50,464 bases of DNA from NCBI GenBank assembly GCA_017446045.1, contig JAFSRP010000058.1, forward strand, positions 1 to 50,464. The letters are read 5' to 3'. The DNA comes from Lachnospiraceae bacterium (GTDB lineage Bacteria; Bacillota; Clostridia; Lachnospirales; Lachnospiraceae). The translations under genes and the position numbers were made by a program. Below are positions 42,883 through 50,464 of the stretch, in pieces (position 1 is the stretch's first letter; every line of letters begins with the position of its first letter). The notes below the pieces were generated by a model. It was not told the origin of the DNA. It ran no database searches and saw only the letters and a program-made list of their open reading frames with translations.

Positions 42883-43890
42883 TTACAGGAGGAACATGCG
42901 GTGCTGCGCACACTGCTCGCGCATTTCCTGCGGCCAGTAAGATGCCTGGACCTCACCGACGTGCGCTCTGCCCAGAAGCAGCATGCACAGTCTCGACTGG
43001 CCGATGCCGCCGCCGATCGTATACGGAAGCTTCTGCTCCAGGATCATCCTGTGGAAGGGAAGTTTTGCCCTTTCCGGACAGCCGGCCTTCTCCAGCTGGG
43101 TGCGAAGACTGTCCTCAGACACACGGATACCCATGGAAGAGATCTCCAGTGCCATTTTCAGGGGCTCAAACCAGAACAGAATATCTCCATTCAGCTGCCA
43201 GTCATCATAGTCCGGTGCGCGTCCGTCGTGAGGGATGCCGTCCCCCAGTTTGTCACCGATCCTCATCAGGAAAACACAGCCATGCTTTTTGCAGATCTCG
43301 TTCTCTCTTTCCTTGGAAGAAAGAGAAGGATACATCAGCCGCAGTTCCTCAGAATCTATAAAGGTAATGTCATCCGGCAGATGGTAGACCGCCTGCGGAA
43401 AACGATACCAGACCTCATGCTCCATATGCTTGATGGTCTTGAAGATCGTCCGCACGGTCCTGCGAAGCATCTCTTCCGTTCGCTCGGATTTAAGGATAAC
43501 TTTTTCCCAATCCCACTGGTCCACGTAAATGCTGTGAAGATTATCAAGTTCCTCATCGCGGCGGATGGCGTTCATGTTGGTATAAAGCCCTTCTCCGGGC
43601 AGGAAGCCGTAGCGTCCGAGAGCCATCCTCTTCCATTTCGCCAGTGACTGAACGATCTCCATTTCCTCACCCGGCATCACCTTAAGATCAAAACTGACCT
43701 TACGTTCCACACCGTTCAGGTCGTCGTTGAGTCCGGAGCTCTTCTCCAGGAAAAGGGGAGCCGAGATCCTTTCCAGATTCATCTCTCTGGCATATACCTT
43801 CTGGAACTTGTCCCTGATGTATTTGATCGCTTCCTGGGTCTCCCGGACGGAAAGCTTCGGGTCATACCCCTCCGGTAAAATAAGCTGCAT
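42883..43890 (-). CDS. asnA: Aspartate--ammonia ligase
   Basis: Ammonia-dependent asparagine synthetase A, 335 residues, a class II-synthetase-like enzyme that adenylates aspartate. Family landmarks: [41 protein letters not shown] (read as two adjacent motifs), [29 protein letters not shown], and the C-terminal [14 protein letters not shown] motif 3. Length matches the roughly 330-residue standard. AAAGGAG precedes the ATG. It follows the pseudouridine synthase by 45 bases without a terminator, so it may be co-transcribed. Confidence 0.98.
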   Translation of the reverse strand: MQLILPEGYDPKLSVRETQEAIKYIRDKFQKVYAREMNLERISAPLFLEKSSGLNDDLNGVERKVSFDLKVMPGEEMEIVQSLAKWKRMALGRYGFLPGEGLYTNMNAIRRDEELDNLHSIYVDQWDWEKVILKSERTEEMLRRTVRTIFKTIKHMEHEVWYRFPQAVYHLPDDITFIDSEELRLMYPSLSSKERENEICKKHGCVFLMRIGDKLGDGIPHDGRAPDYDDWQLNGDILFWFEPLKMALEISSMGIRVSEDSLRTQLEKAGCPERAKLPFHRMILEQKLPYTIGGGIGQSRLCMLLLGRAHVGEVQASYWPQEMREQCAQHRMFLL

Positions 43891-43935
43891 GGTGTTCTCC
43901 TTTCCCCGAACCGGACAGATACAACTGTCCTTAAG

Positions 43936-44724
43936 TCATATTTGATCCTGCCTGTCGAGTCCGATCAGGCGTTCCAGTGTCTTTAGTTCTTCTCCGCGTA
44001 CCTCACGGTACTGCCCTTCCGGCAGATCCCCGAGTTCAATATTCATGACACGGATCCTTATCAGTCGCTCTACGTAGTTCCCCAAAGCATCGCACATCCT
44101 GCGGATCTGACGATTCAACCCCTGTGTAAGAATGATATCGAAGCTGTATTCATCGATCCTCCGGACCTGGCAGGGTCTTGTCGTTATGGCAACATACTCC
44201 CTTCCGCCGGCGCCGCTGCGGTCCCTCTCTCCCGCATCGGTCACGGGAATGGTGATCTCCACGCCCTCCCGCATCTTTTGCAGGAACTCTTCCGTCACCT
44301 TTTTGCGGCAGGTGACGATGTATTCCTTTTCGTGACCATAGCGGGCACGGTTGACCAGATTCACGAGTTCTCCCCGGTTGGTCAGCAGGATGACGCCTTC
44401 CGACTCCTTGTCCAGACGTCCTATCGGATAGATGCGGCCCGGATAATCGATATACTGGATAATGTTGACAGCCTTGTCATTGGACGTTGTGGAACAGACG
44501 ATCCCGCGGGGCTTATGGAATGCGAGCAGCACAGGCTCTCCCTTCAGATCCGCAGTAACGGTCCTGCCATCCACACGGATCACATCTTCGTCCATGATGC
44601 GCTGTCCTGCGACAGCAGGCTTCCCGTTGACCCTTATGCGTCCTTCGGCCAGCAGCCGGTCGGCCTCCCGACGCGAGCAGATGCCCATGGCGGACAGATA
44701 TTTATTAATGCGAATGCCTTCCAT
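43936..44724 (-). CDS. RNA pseudouridine synthase (RluF/RsuA family)
   Basis: 262-residue enzyme with an N-terminal S4 RNA-binding domain (IRINKYLSAMGICSRREADRL, positions about 4-24) and a synthase domain containing the catalytic Asp in YPIGRLDKESEGVILLTN (about 96-113) and the LNRQIRRMCDALG motif (about 205-217). LNRQIRRMC and HEKEYIV placement best fit the RluF branch, which modifies 23S rRNA at position 2604; the RluB/RsuA branches cannot be excluded. It precedes asnA by 45 bases. Confidence 0.9.
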   Translation of the reverse strand: MEGIRINKYLSAMGICSRREADRLLAEGRIRVNGKPAVAGQRIMDEDVIRVDGRTVTADLKGEPVLLAFHKPRGIVCSTTSNDKAVNIIQYIDYPGRIYPIGRLDKESEGVILLTNRGELVNLVNRARYGHEKEYIVTCRKKVTEEFLQKMREGVEITIPVTDAGERDRSGAGGREYVAITTRPCQVRRIDEYSFDIILTQGLNRQIRRMCDALGNYVERLIRIRVMNIELGDLPEGQYREVRGEELKTLERLIGLDRQDQI

Positions 44725-44741
44725 ACCCAGCTCCTCCGCAC

Positions 44742-45251
44742 TCAGCCCCGCTCATTGCCGCCCAGACGGTCTGCGCTTCGTTCTGTAACGAACGAGTAAT
44801 ATGACCGCCTTCCGCTGCGCCAGCTCCGCCCGATCGCAGGGACCCGGCACCACATTATCGAAGGCAGCCCGATCAGCAGCAGGTACAGCGGGCCAAAGAT
44901 CATGGACTGGATCGAATGACCGTACTCGTGACGGAGAATACGCTCCAATGCCGGCGTCATGACGGTCTGGTCAGATACAGGTCCATCATTCGCGGATAAA
45001 AGCCTTATGCCTTCCTTATCCATCCCGCCGGGCGCTCCAGCCGCTCTCAGAAAGCTTTCTGAAATAAAAATGAAGGGGCCCAAAGATATACAATCGGCCC
45101 CATCGCTCCACGCCGTGATTATAGCATTCCTGTAGTTGAAATGTTTGTATTTATAAAAGAACAAAAATAAAATCAGGCCTGCCGCTGTCTGCGGCAGACC
45201 CCAGGTAAACTGAATCAGTCGGTACAGAAAACGGGGCATGTCCTTTTTCAT
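44742..45251 (-). CDS. Small membrane protein with HEYGH metal motif
   Basis: About 169 residues. One or two N-terminal hydrophobic segments (about 12-32 and 52-64), then R-H108-E-Y-G-H112-S-I-Q, a zinc-metalloprotease-type motif, a hydrophobic GPLYLLLIGLPS (about 120-132) and TERSADRLGG at the C-terminus, where the Glu/Asp could be the third ligand. The combination HEYGHxxQ...GPLYL...PS...ExxADxLGG recurs in a small uncharacterised bacterial family, from memory. A promoter with -10 ending seven bases before the ATG at 45251 suggests a leaderless or near-leaderless message; ATG 45239 is an alternative. A longer frame begins at a TTG at 45287 that overlaps the -35 and is rejected. Confidence 0.7.
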   Translation of the reverse strand: MKKDMPRFLYRLIQFTWGLPQTAAGLILFLFFYKYKHFNYRNAIITAWSDGADCISLGPFIFISESFLRAAGAPGGMDKEGIRLLSANDGPVSDQTVMTPALERILRHEYGHSIQSMIFGPLYLLLIGLPSIMWCRVPAIGRSWRSGRRSYYSFVTERSADRLGGNERG

Positions 45252-45258
45252 ACGCCCT

Positions 45259-45287
45259 ATTGTATCCGAAACCCCTTCTGTTTGCAA
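45259..45287 (-). promoter_or_regulatory. Promoter directly before the HEYGH gene
   Basis: TTGCAA (45287-45282), 17-base spacer, TACAAT (45264-45259). The ATG begins eight bases downstream of the -10, so the start of transcription would coincide with the start codon. Confidence 0.55.
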
Positions 45288-45290
45288 CTG

Positions 45291-46109
45291 TCAAATCACA
45301 GGGATCCCGGGATATACAGAAATCTCATTTTGCGCCTCTGCGGCATGGTGAATACCGGTTTCTTCACCGACTTCCATGACGGCATCAAGGAGTTCCCGCG
45401 TGTAGGGGTCCCGTGGATGGGATATCACACCCAGACAGTCTCCCTGTTCCACACACCGTCCTGAGCGCATCACTATCACTTCATCGCAGAGCTGGCTCAC
45501 TACACCAAGATCATGAGAAACAAAGATCATGGAAATGCCGTAATCGCGCTGCAGTTCTTTTAAAAGATCGATCACCATGGCCTGGGATGCCACATCAAGA
45601 GCACTTGTTGCCTCGTCGCATAATAGAATACGGGCACCTGAATATACCGCCCGTACAATGGAGAGCCGCTGGCACTGGCCTCCGCTGACTGAGCGCGGAT
45701 ACCGCTGCAGAAAGCTTTCGTCAAGCCTGACCTTTTTTAGAAGTTCCGCAAGAAGCGCAGGATCATCTTCTTCCCAGCGGGCTTCCCGGACACTCCTGTC
45801 AAAGCGCATCTTCGGATCAAAGGAGCCGTAAGCGTCCTGGAAGATCATCTGCATGAACTGACCGGCAAAAGCAGGTGTTCTGCCGGTATACTCGTTTCCG
45901 CGGTATAGCAGCTTTCCCCCATCCGGTTTTTCAAGACAGGCGATATGCCGGATCAATGTAGATTTGCCGCTGCCGCTCTCCCCGACGATCCCGAGGATGC
46001 TGCCCGGCATTAAACGCAGGGAGACTTGATCCAAAGCCTTGGTGATCCTGTCTTTCTGATGGTAAGTGTGCGAGATCTCCCTTACTTCCAGGATCGGTGT
46101 CATTCCCAT
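45291..46109 (-). CDS. ABC transporter ATPase, nickel/peptide type (NikE/OppF-like)
   Basis: About 272 residues, energising the importer encoded upstream. Walker A GESGSGKSTL (about 39-48), Q-loop region in QMIFQDAYGSFDPKMRF, signature SVSGGQCQRLSI (about 146-157), Walker B LLCDEATSALD, and the H-switch in VSHDLGVV. The short C-terminal extension lacks the long oligopeptide zinc/FeS motif of OppF. The ATG at 46109 overlaps the previous stop (TGATG) with GGGAG eight bases upstream; the ATG at 46115 is an alternative. Last gene of the operon. Confidence 0.93.
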   Translation of the reverse strand: MGMTPILEVREISHTYHQKDRITKALDQVSLRLMPGSILGIVGESGSGKSTLIRHIACLEKPDGGKLLYRGNEYTGRTPAFAGQFMQMIFQDAYGSFDPKMRFDRSVREARWEEDDPALLAELLKKVRLDESFLQRYPRSVSGGQCQRLSIVRAVYSGARILLCDEATSALDVASQAMVIDLLKELQRDYGISMIFVSHDLGVVSQLCDEVIVMRSGRCVEQGDCLGVISHPRDPYTRELLDAVMEVGEETGIHHAAEAQNEISVYPGIPVI

Positions 46110-46900
46110 CACCATTTCTCCCTTCGGACACGCGGGATCTTTTCCAGCAGCATTCTTGTATAGCTGTCCTGCGGATGGTACAGGACCTGGCTTGTACTGC
46201 CATACTCAACGATCTCGCCGAAATTCATGACCGCCACAGTGTCCGCGATCCGGTCAGCAATACCCAGATGATGTGTCACCATCAAAAGGGCAGCGCCGGA
46301 ACGGGCTGCATAACTTTCCACCTCATCAATGACTAACTTTCCGTTCGTCACATCAAGTGCACTTGTGATCTCATCGCATAGCAGCACCCTGGGCTTCAGC
46401 AGAAGGGAAAAAACGATCGCCACACGCTGATTCATTCCTCCGGATAATTCATATGGCCGGCTCTTCAGAAGTTTCCTGCCATCCTCAAGACCCATGGAAT
46501 CCATCAGACTGATCATTTCATCCGGATCGAAGGCCAGTCCATGACTGGACATAGTCTCCCGCATCTGTTTTTCGAAGGTCCTCAGCGGATTGAAGGAGCC
46601 CTGGGGATTTTGCGGGATCAGGCCGATCCCCGTCCCCATGAGGAGGCGCCGTTCCTTTCTGCTCATGTCCGTAAGTCTGCTGCCATTAAAGTATATCTCA
46701 CCGCCGGTCACATTGACTGCATCCATCCCATGGATCGCTTTCAGCAGCGTGGACTTTCCGCATCCTGACTCCCCTGCAATACAAACGATCTCACCGGGCA
46801 TTATGGACAGGGAAGCATGACGCACGATATCACTGTCTCCATAGGAGAGGCTCAGGTCCCGAATCTCAATGACCGGTGTTCCGGATGTATTCTGTTTCAT
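46109..46900 (-). CDS. ABC transporter ATPase, nickel/peptide type (NikD/OppD-like)
   Basis: About 263 residues. Walker A GESGCGKSTLL (about 37-47), PQNPQGSFNPLR Q-loop segment, signature ELSGGMNQRVAI, Walker B LLCDEITSALD, and VTHHLGIADRIADTVAVMN with the switch His. A GTG at 46903 and an ATG at 46900 are both possible; AGGAGG lies five bases before the ATG, which also shares a base with the stop of the permease gene (TGATG). It pairs with the following ATPase as a heterodimer. Confidence 0.93.
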   Translation of the reverse strand: MKQNTSGTPVIEIRDLSLSYGDSDIVRHASLSIMPGEIVCIAGESGCGKSTLLKAIHGMDAVNVTGGEIYFNGSRLTDMSRKERRLLMGTGIGLIPQNPQGSFNPLRTFEKQMRETMSSHGLAFDPDEMISLMDSMGLEDGRKLLKSRPYELSGGMNQRVAIVFSLLLKPRVLLCDEITSALDVTNGKLVIDEVESYAARSGAALLMVTHHLGIADRIADTVAVMNFGEIVEYGSTSQVLYHPQDSYTRMLLEKIPRVRREKW

Positions 46901-47742
46901 CACGCCCTCCTTTCAGCTGCTTTGAGTTCCATCACGGCGTCTCCGAGATAATTGAAGAGCATGATCGTAAGGATCGTAGCGCCTGCCGGAAACAAAACCG
47001 ACCACGGGGCAAGCTGGATATAGGCTCTGGATTCGTTGATCATGGAACCCCACTCCGCCTGAGGCGGGATCACTCCCAAGCCCAGAAATGACAAGCCTGA
47101 AATACCGATCATGGTCGTTCCGATCTGGGTCAGTGCATTGGTGACCAAAGGAAACAGGATATTTGGCAGGATGTGAAACAGGATGATCTGCCATCCTTTT
47201 TTCCCTGCCAGACGCGCGGCGGCAATATAGTTTTCACTTTTGATACTGAGTGTATGGCTCCGGGCGATCTTCGCATAGCCGGTCCAGGCTGTTACGCCCA
47301 GTGCGATCAAGGCAGCTCTCAGGCCTCCGCCGAGGATGCCCGCCACGGCTATCGCCACGACCATCTGCGGAAAAGCCAGAAAGAGCTCTGCGATCCGCAT
47401 GATGATCCCGTCTATGAATCCTCCATAATAGCCGGAGAGGATCCCCAGCACTGTTCCGATTGCAAAGGTGATCACAACCAGAAAACTCGTCGCAAAGATC
47501 GTGGTCCTTGCGCCGCTTAAGACACGGGAAAACACACAGCGCCCGAAGCTGTCCGTTCCGAAGGGATATTCTGCGGAAGGTGCCCGACGGATCAGAAGCG
47601 CGCTGGTCGCATTCGGATCATGCGGAACCAGCCGATCGGCAAAGACGGCAAGCAGGATCAGCAGGATGCAAAGCATGCCTATGATCGTTGTTTTTACACG
47701 TGCGCGCCGCTGCAGGATACGTGAGGAAATAACTTTTTTCAT
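46900..47742 (-). CDS. ABC transporter permease (NikC/OppC-like)
   Basis: 280 residues with an N-terminal helix (about 19-40), the HPFGTD-like element YPFGTDSFGRCVFSRVLSGARTT (read as YPFGTDSFGR, family N-terminal loop), five further helices, and the EAA coupling loop ARLAGKKGWQIILFHILPN (about 185-203). It starts at the ATGA overlap with the preceding permease; the longer frame up to 47901 lies inside that gene. Length and motifs match the NikC/DppC group. Confidence 0.94.
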   Translation of the reverse strand: MKKVISSRILQRRARVKTTIIGMLCILLILLAVFADRLVPHDPNATSALLIRRAPSAEYPFGTDSFGRCVFSRVLSGARTTIFATSFLVVITFAIGTVLGILSGYYGGFIDGIIMRIAELFLAFPQMVVAIAVAGILGGGLRAALIALGVTAWTGYAKIARSHTLSIKSENYIAAARLAGKKGWQIILFHILPNILFPLVTNALTQIGTTMIGISGLSFLGLGVIPPQAEWGSMINESRAYIQLAPWSVLFPAGATILTIMLFNYLGDAVMELKAAERRA

Positions 47743-48671
47743 GACTGCAGCTCCACTCTCGGGTCCAGAAATACGAAGATAAGGTCTGTTGCGAGCCCGA
47801 TCAGCAGATAAAGCACGCCCATCAGAAGCACAAATCCCTGTATCACCGGGTAATCTCTGGCTGTAATAGAATCCATGACCAGCTTGCCGATGCCCGACCA
47901 CCGAAAGATCGTTTCGATCACCACGCTGCCGCCCATCAGGGTACCGATAGAGAGTCCGATCACAGTGATCATATGTCCCAGAGAGTTTCTTAACACATTA
48001 TTGAAGAGCACCAGCTGTTCCCGTACCCCGCGGGCACGGATCCCGGTCACATAATCTTGTTCCAGCTGTTCGATGATCTCCGCACGAAACTGTCTTGTAA
48101 AGCGGCCTGTCATTGGCAGCGTCAGGGAGATCACCGGCAGCAGCATTCCGGAAAAAGAGTCCCCCGCAATGACCGGAAACAATTTGATCCTTATGCACAG
48201 AAAATACATCAGCAGCACCGAGATCAGGAAATTCGGAACAGAATTGCTGATAAATGAAAGTATTCTCGCTATGTGATCAAAAACAGATCCCTGCCGCACC
48301 GCACTGATGATGCTCACCGGGATAGATACCAGCAGAGAAAGCAGCAGGCTGCCCAAGGCGAGCCTGCATGTCATCTTCAGCCCGTTCATGAGCTTTGCCG
48401 AGACCGGAAGGCTGTCTTTGTAGGAGATCCCCAGATCCCCCTTCATTACGGATCCCAGCCACGAGATATAGCGGACCAGGAAGGGGCGGTCAAGCCCCAT
48501 CCTGATCCTTTCGGCTTCAATGATCTCTTTGGTCACGGCAATTCCCTGCGCAGACAGTTTTTTTTCGACGGGATCCCCCGGTGCCATATCCAACAGCCAG
48601 AAACTGAAGAAACTCAGAACCAGCAGCAATGGGATCAGGGTAAGCAGCCGTTTTGTAACATATCGTTTCAT
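47739..48671 (-). CDS. ABC transporter permease (NikB/OppB-like)
   Basis: 310 residues, six helices. Family marks: the first helix (about 10-28) followed by APGDPVEKKLSAQG, ERIRMGLDRPFLVRYISWL with GDLGISY (about 54-85), the EAA loop RARGVREQLVLFNNVLRNSL (about 208-227), and IETIFRWSGIGKLVMDSI with DYPVIQG near the C-terminus. The MGLDRPFLVRYISWL segment is reminiscent of nickel and opine-metallophore permeases. No clear ribosome site lies before the ATG, 38 bases after the binding-protein stop. Confidence 0.94.
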   Translation of the reverse strand: MKRYVTKRLLTLIPLLLVLSFFSFWLLDMAPGDPVEKKLSAQGIAVTKEIIEAERIRMGLDRPFLVRYISWLGSVMKGDLGISYKDSLPVSAKLMNGLKMTCRLALGSLLLSLLVSIPVSIISAVRQGSVFDHIARILSFISNSVPNFLISVLLMYFLCIRIKLFPVIAGDSFSGMLLPVISLTLPMTGRFTRQFRAEIIEQLEQDYVTGIRARGVREQLVLFNNVLRNSLGHMITVIGLSIGTLMGGSVVIETIFRWSGIGKLVMDSITARDYPVIQGFVLLMGVLYLLIGLATDLIFVFLDPRVELQS

Positions 48672-48709
48672 AAGTTTTAATCGGATGTGCCTGTGATGCA
48701 GGTCTGATA

Positions 48710-50317
48710 TTACTCTTTATCGGTATACTGGTCGACGCCGTAGAAATCAAAGGGAATGTCTTCCGCAAAGCCGTGCACACCCGGCTTCAGGACCGTCGTC
48801 TGGTTGAACAGGCCGACATAACCGAAGGCATTGTCATCGATCGCGATCTGTACCGCTTTATTGGCCAGTTCTGCCCGTTTTTCGGGATCCGGCTCGGTGC
48901 GCAGCGCTTCGATCGCAGCCTGACACTCATCGTCGTCAAAGCCTCCGCAATCATAATAGGAATCCTCTGCCAGGGTCGAATCCAGAAAATACAGAGGGTC
49001 TCCTGCCTTATCAGCGATCATACAGTAGAGCGCTATGTCGAAATCACCGGTTGCGATGTAGGTAGCATCCGGGTCTTCCTCCACGGTCAGAACGCTGTCG
49101 ATTCCGGCATTTTTCAGCTGCTCCTGCATCAGGATCGCGATAGCGTCCAGATTACGGGCCGCATAATAACAGATATTTAAGGAAAGCTTCTGTCCATCCT
49201 TTTCATAGATACCGTCTGCACCGATGGTGAATCCGTCCTCTTCTAAAAGCTTCTTAGCTTTATCCGGATCCGTCGCGGGTACAGTTGCCTTTCCATAGGC
49301 AGCACTGGGAAGGAAGGGACCTACTGCCGGAGAGACCGTACCTTCCTGATACGCCGCGATGCTGTCCTTGTCCACGATCAGGTTGACTGCTTCACGTACC
49401 TTATCATCGAGACGGTTCTCGTTCAGGATGTAGAACTGCAGCCGGGTACCTGCGATCTGTACAACATTGTAGGAAGACGGATCAGAAAGATAGATCTGCA
49501 GGGAGGCAGAATCAATGCTGTTGTAGCAATCCAGCTCTCCGGCCTGCATTGCCATCAGTTTCGGCTGATCTTCCTGCATATAATAGAATACCGCGCCGTC
49601 CAAAGCGACATTTCCATTCCAGTAATTCTCGTTGCGTACGACCCGGACATCACCGCTTGGCTGGAAGTCGCTCACCACAAAGGGACCGGTAAAGACAGGC
49701 GCCAGGTCAAAGTCTGTAGTGGCATCCAGATCGATCATACCGCATTCCGGACTGGCAAGGTCGTTCTTAAGAGTGGGGTAAGGTTCTTTTGTATCTATCG
49801 TGAAGCTGTGATCATCCAGCGCCTCATAATCGAAGTCCGCCAGGAAGGCAAAACGCGGATTGACCTCTGCCAGACGGGCAAAATTACGGATCACCATGTC
49901 CGCTGTCAAAGGATCACCATTGGAAAATGCTGCCTTCTCCTGCAGCTTCACAGTCATCACCGTACCCTCCGTCTCAGCGGATTCAGCAAGGCAGGGCACC
50001 AGGCCCATATCCGGTCCGATCTTGAAAAGCGCTTCTGAAAGGCCGTAGATCGATGTATACCACCCATAGTATTCTGTGTGGGTATCCAGGCTCGGATATG
50101 CGAAAGAAGCCGCAGTATACAGGATCTTTTCGCCACTCTCGGCAGATGGCTGTCCCTCGGCAGTGGTCTCCGGAGCTGCTTCTGCCGCAGTTTCCGATAC
50201 AGCGGCGGTCGTTTCCGGAGCCGCAGGAGCTGCAGGCTGTGCGGATGAGCCGCCGCAGGCCGTCAAAGACAATGACAGTGCACCCGCCATAATTGCAGAA
50301 ATGATTTGCTTTCTCAT
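48710..50317 (-). CDS. Nickel/peptide-type ABC substrate-binding lipoprotein
   Basis: 535-residue SBP family 5 protein. Signal peptide with lipobox L-T-A-C (about 18-21), so it is a lipid-anchored extracellular receptor; a Pro/Ala/Glu-rich linker follows (about 22-66). Body motifs are VKLQEKAAFSNGDPLTADMV, FTGPFVVSDF, NYWNGN, DKDSIAAYQ and FDIALYCMIADKAGDPLYFLDS. The short loops and the last motif resemble NikA-type nickel or metallophore receptors more than long oligopeptide OppA, but the ligand cannot be named. GGGAGG precedes the ATG by eight bases. First gene of a five-gene importer with no linked regulator in the window. Confidence 0.93.
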   Translation of the reverse strand: MRKQIISAIMAGALSLSLTACGGSSAQPAAPAAPETTAAVSETAAEAAPETTAEGQPSAESGEKILYTAASFAYPSLDTHTEYYGWYTSIYGLSEALFKIGPDMGLVPCLAESAETEGTVMTVKLQEKAAFSNGDPLTADMVIRNFARLAEVNPRFAFLADFDYEALDDHSFTIDTKEPYPTLKNDLASPECGMIDLDATTDFDLAPVFTGPFVVSDFQPSGDVRVVRNENYWNGNVALDGAVFYYMQEDQPKLMAMQAGELDCYNSIDSASLQIYLSDPSSYNVVQIAGTRLQFYILNENRLDDKVREAVNLIVDKDSIAAYQEGTVSPAVGPFLPSAAYGKATVPATDPDKAKKLLEEDGFTIGADGIYEKDGQKLSLNICYYAARNLDAIAILMQEQLKNAGIDSVLTVEEDPDATYIATGDFDIALYCMIADKAGDPLYFLDSTLAEDSYYDCGGFDDDECQAAIEALRTEPDPEKRAELANKAVQIAIDDNAFGYVGLFNQTTVLKPGVHGFAEDIPFDFYGVDQYTDKE

Positions 50318-50351
50318 ATACTATTCCTCCCTATAATGTCAAGTGATTTTT

Positions 50352-50366
50352 CCTTGAAAATCAAGG
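50352..50366. promoter_or_regulatory. Dyad upstream of the ABC importer
   Basis: CCTTGA and TCAAGG, three bases apart, flanked on both sides by A/T-rich runs, 35 bases before the binding-protein gene. Minus-strand TTCAAG and TATAGG, 17 bases apart, overlap it as a weak promoter, so the dyad is a plausible operator. Confidence 0.4.
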
Positions 50367-50376
50367 ATTTTTCAAC

Positions 50377-50455
50377 GGTATACCTCTACTGAATGAGCCG
50401 TAAGGGTGGGCATCTCTGAGTATCGGGTACGAGAATAGAGGTGTTTTGGGTATAC
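50377..50455. repeat. Nested repeats at the window edge
   Basis: GGTATAC occurs at 50377-50383 and 50449-50455, bracketing ACCTCTA (50382-50388) and its complement TAGAGGT (50436-50442), which enclose a 47-base interior with smaller stems (GTACCCGATAC). It could be an RNA structure in the importer leader or the edge of a mobile or intergenic repeat that continues beyond the window. Confidence 0.4.
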
Positions 50456-50464
50456 GAACCAGAA

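Overview
The window reads as chromosomal DNA of a Gram-positive anaerobe of class Clostridia, most likely family Lachnospiraceae. The grounds are the mraZ-to-ftsZ division cluster with strong GGAGG-type ribosome sites, a SPASM radical SAM gene, AsnA, NADP-type GdhA, a DUF4364 winged-helix gene, and a gene trio resembling the Clostridia-restricted DUF5716/DUF5717 families (these last names are from memory). No phage, insertion sequence, CRISPR array or rRNA is visible, so this is mostly core genome with several poorly understood gene groups in it.

Layout. 1-9480 (minus strand) is the cell-wall/division cluster mraZ-rsmH-ftsL-PBP-mraY-murD-ftsW-ftsQ-ftsZ, with tightly overlapping genes, a promoter, and a five-unit, 10-bp-phased MraZ operator upstream. 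9521-17003 (minus) is a four-gene signalling set: secreted NHL-repeat protein, secreted FecR-domain/beta-helix protein, CHASE2 adenylate cyclase, GAF/HD-GYP protein. 17137-18340 is ychF with its terminator. 18537-20180 (plus) holds a translationally coupled pair of RelA/SpoT-hydrolase-like HD proteins, followed by an ion-transporter-superfamily permease. 21431-23040 (minus) holds a histidine phosphatase, an aldose-epimerase-like gene and tRNA-Ser(CGA). 23164-25740 is a large KaiC-like plus PEP/pyruvate-binding protein of unknown role. 25864-28062 is mgtE behind a long structured leader that looks like a riboswitch with a terminator.

28069-30060 is a membrane-anchored M3-type metallopeptidase. 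Divergent from it, 30160-32970 carries a radical SAM/SPASM enzyme coupled by a one-base overlap to a membrane protein that ends in a nine-cysteine Cys-Ala/Ser-Ser tail. This looks like a modification enzyme with its dedicated substrate and is the strongest candidate for an undescribed system. 33002-34410 is gdhA. 34508-42006 (minus) is a DUF5717-like / actin-like ATPase / small protein / valS run. 42210-42764 is DUF4364. 42883-45251 (minus) holds asnA, an RluF-type pseudouridine synthase and a small HEYGH membrane protein. 45291-50317 (minus) is a complete five-gene nickel/peptide-type ABC importer.

Start sites were chosen from ribosome-binding sites, overlaps and promoters. Functions are by recognition of motifs; no database search was possible.
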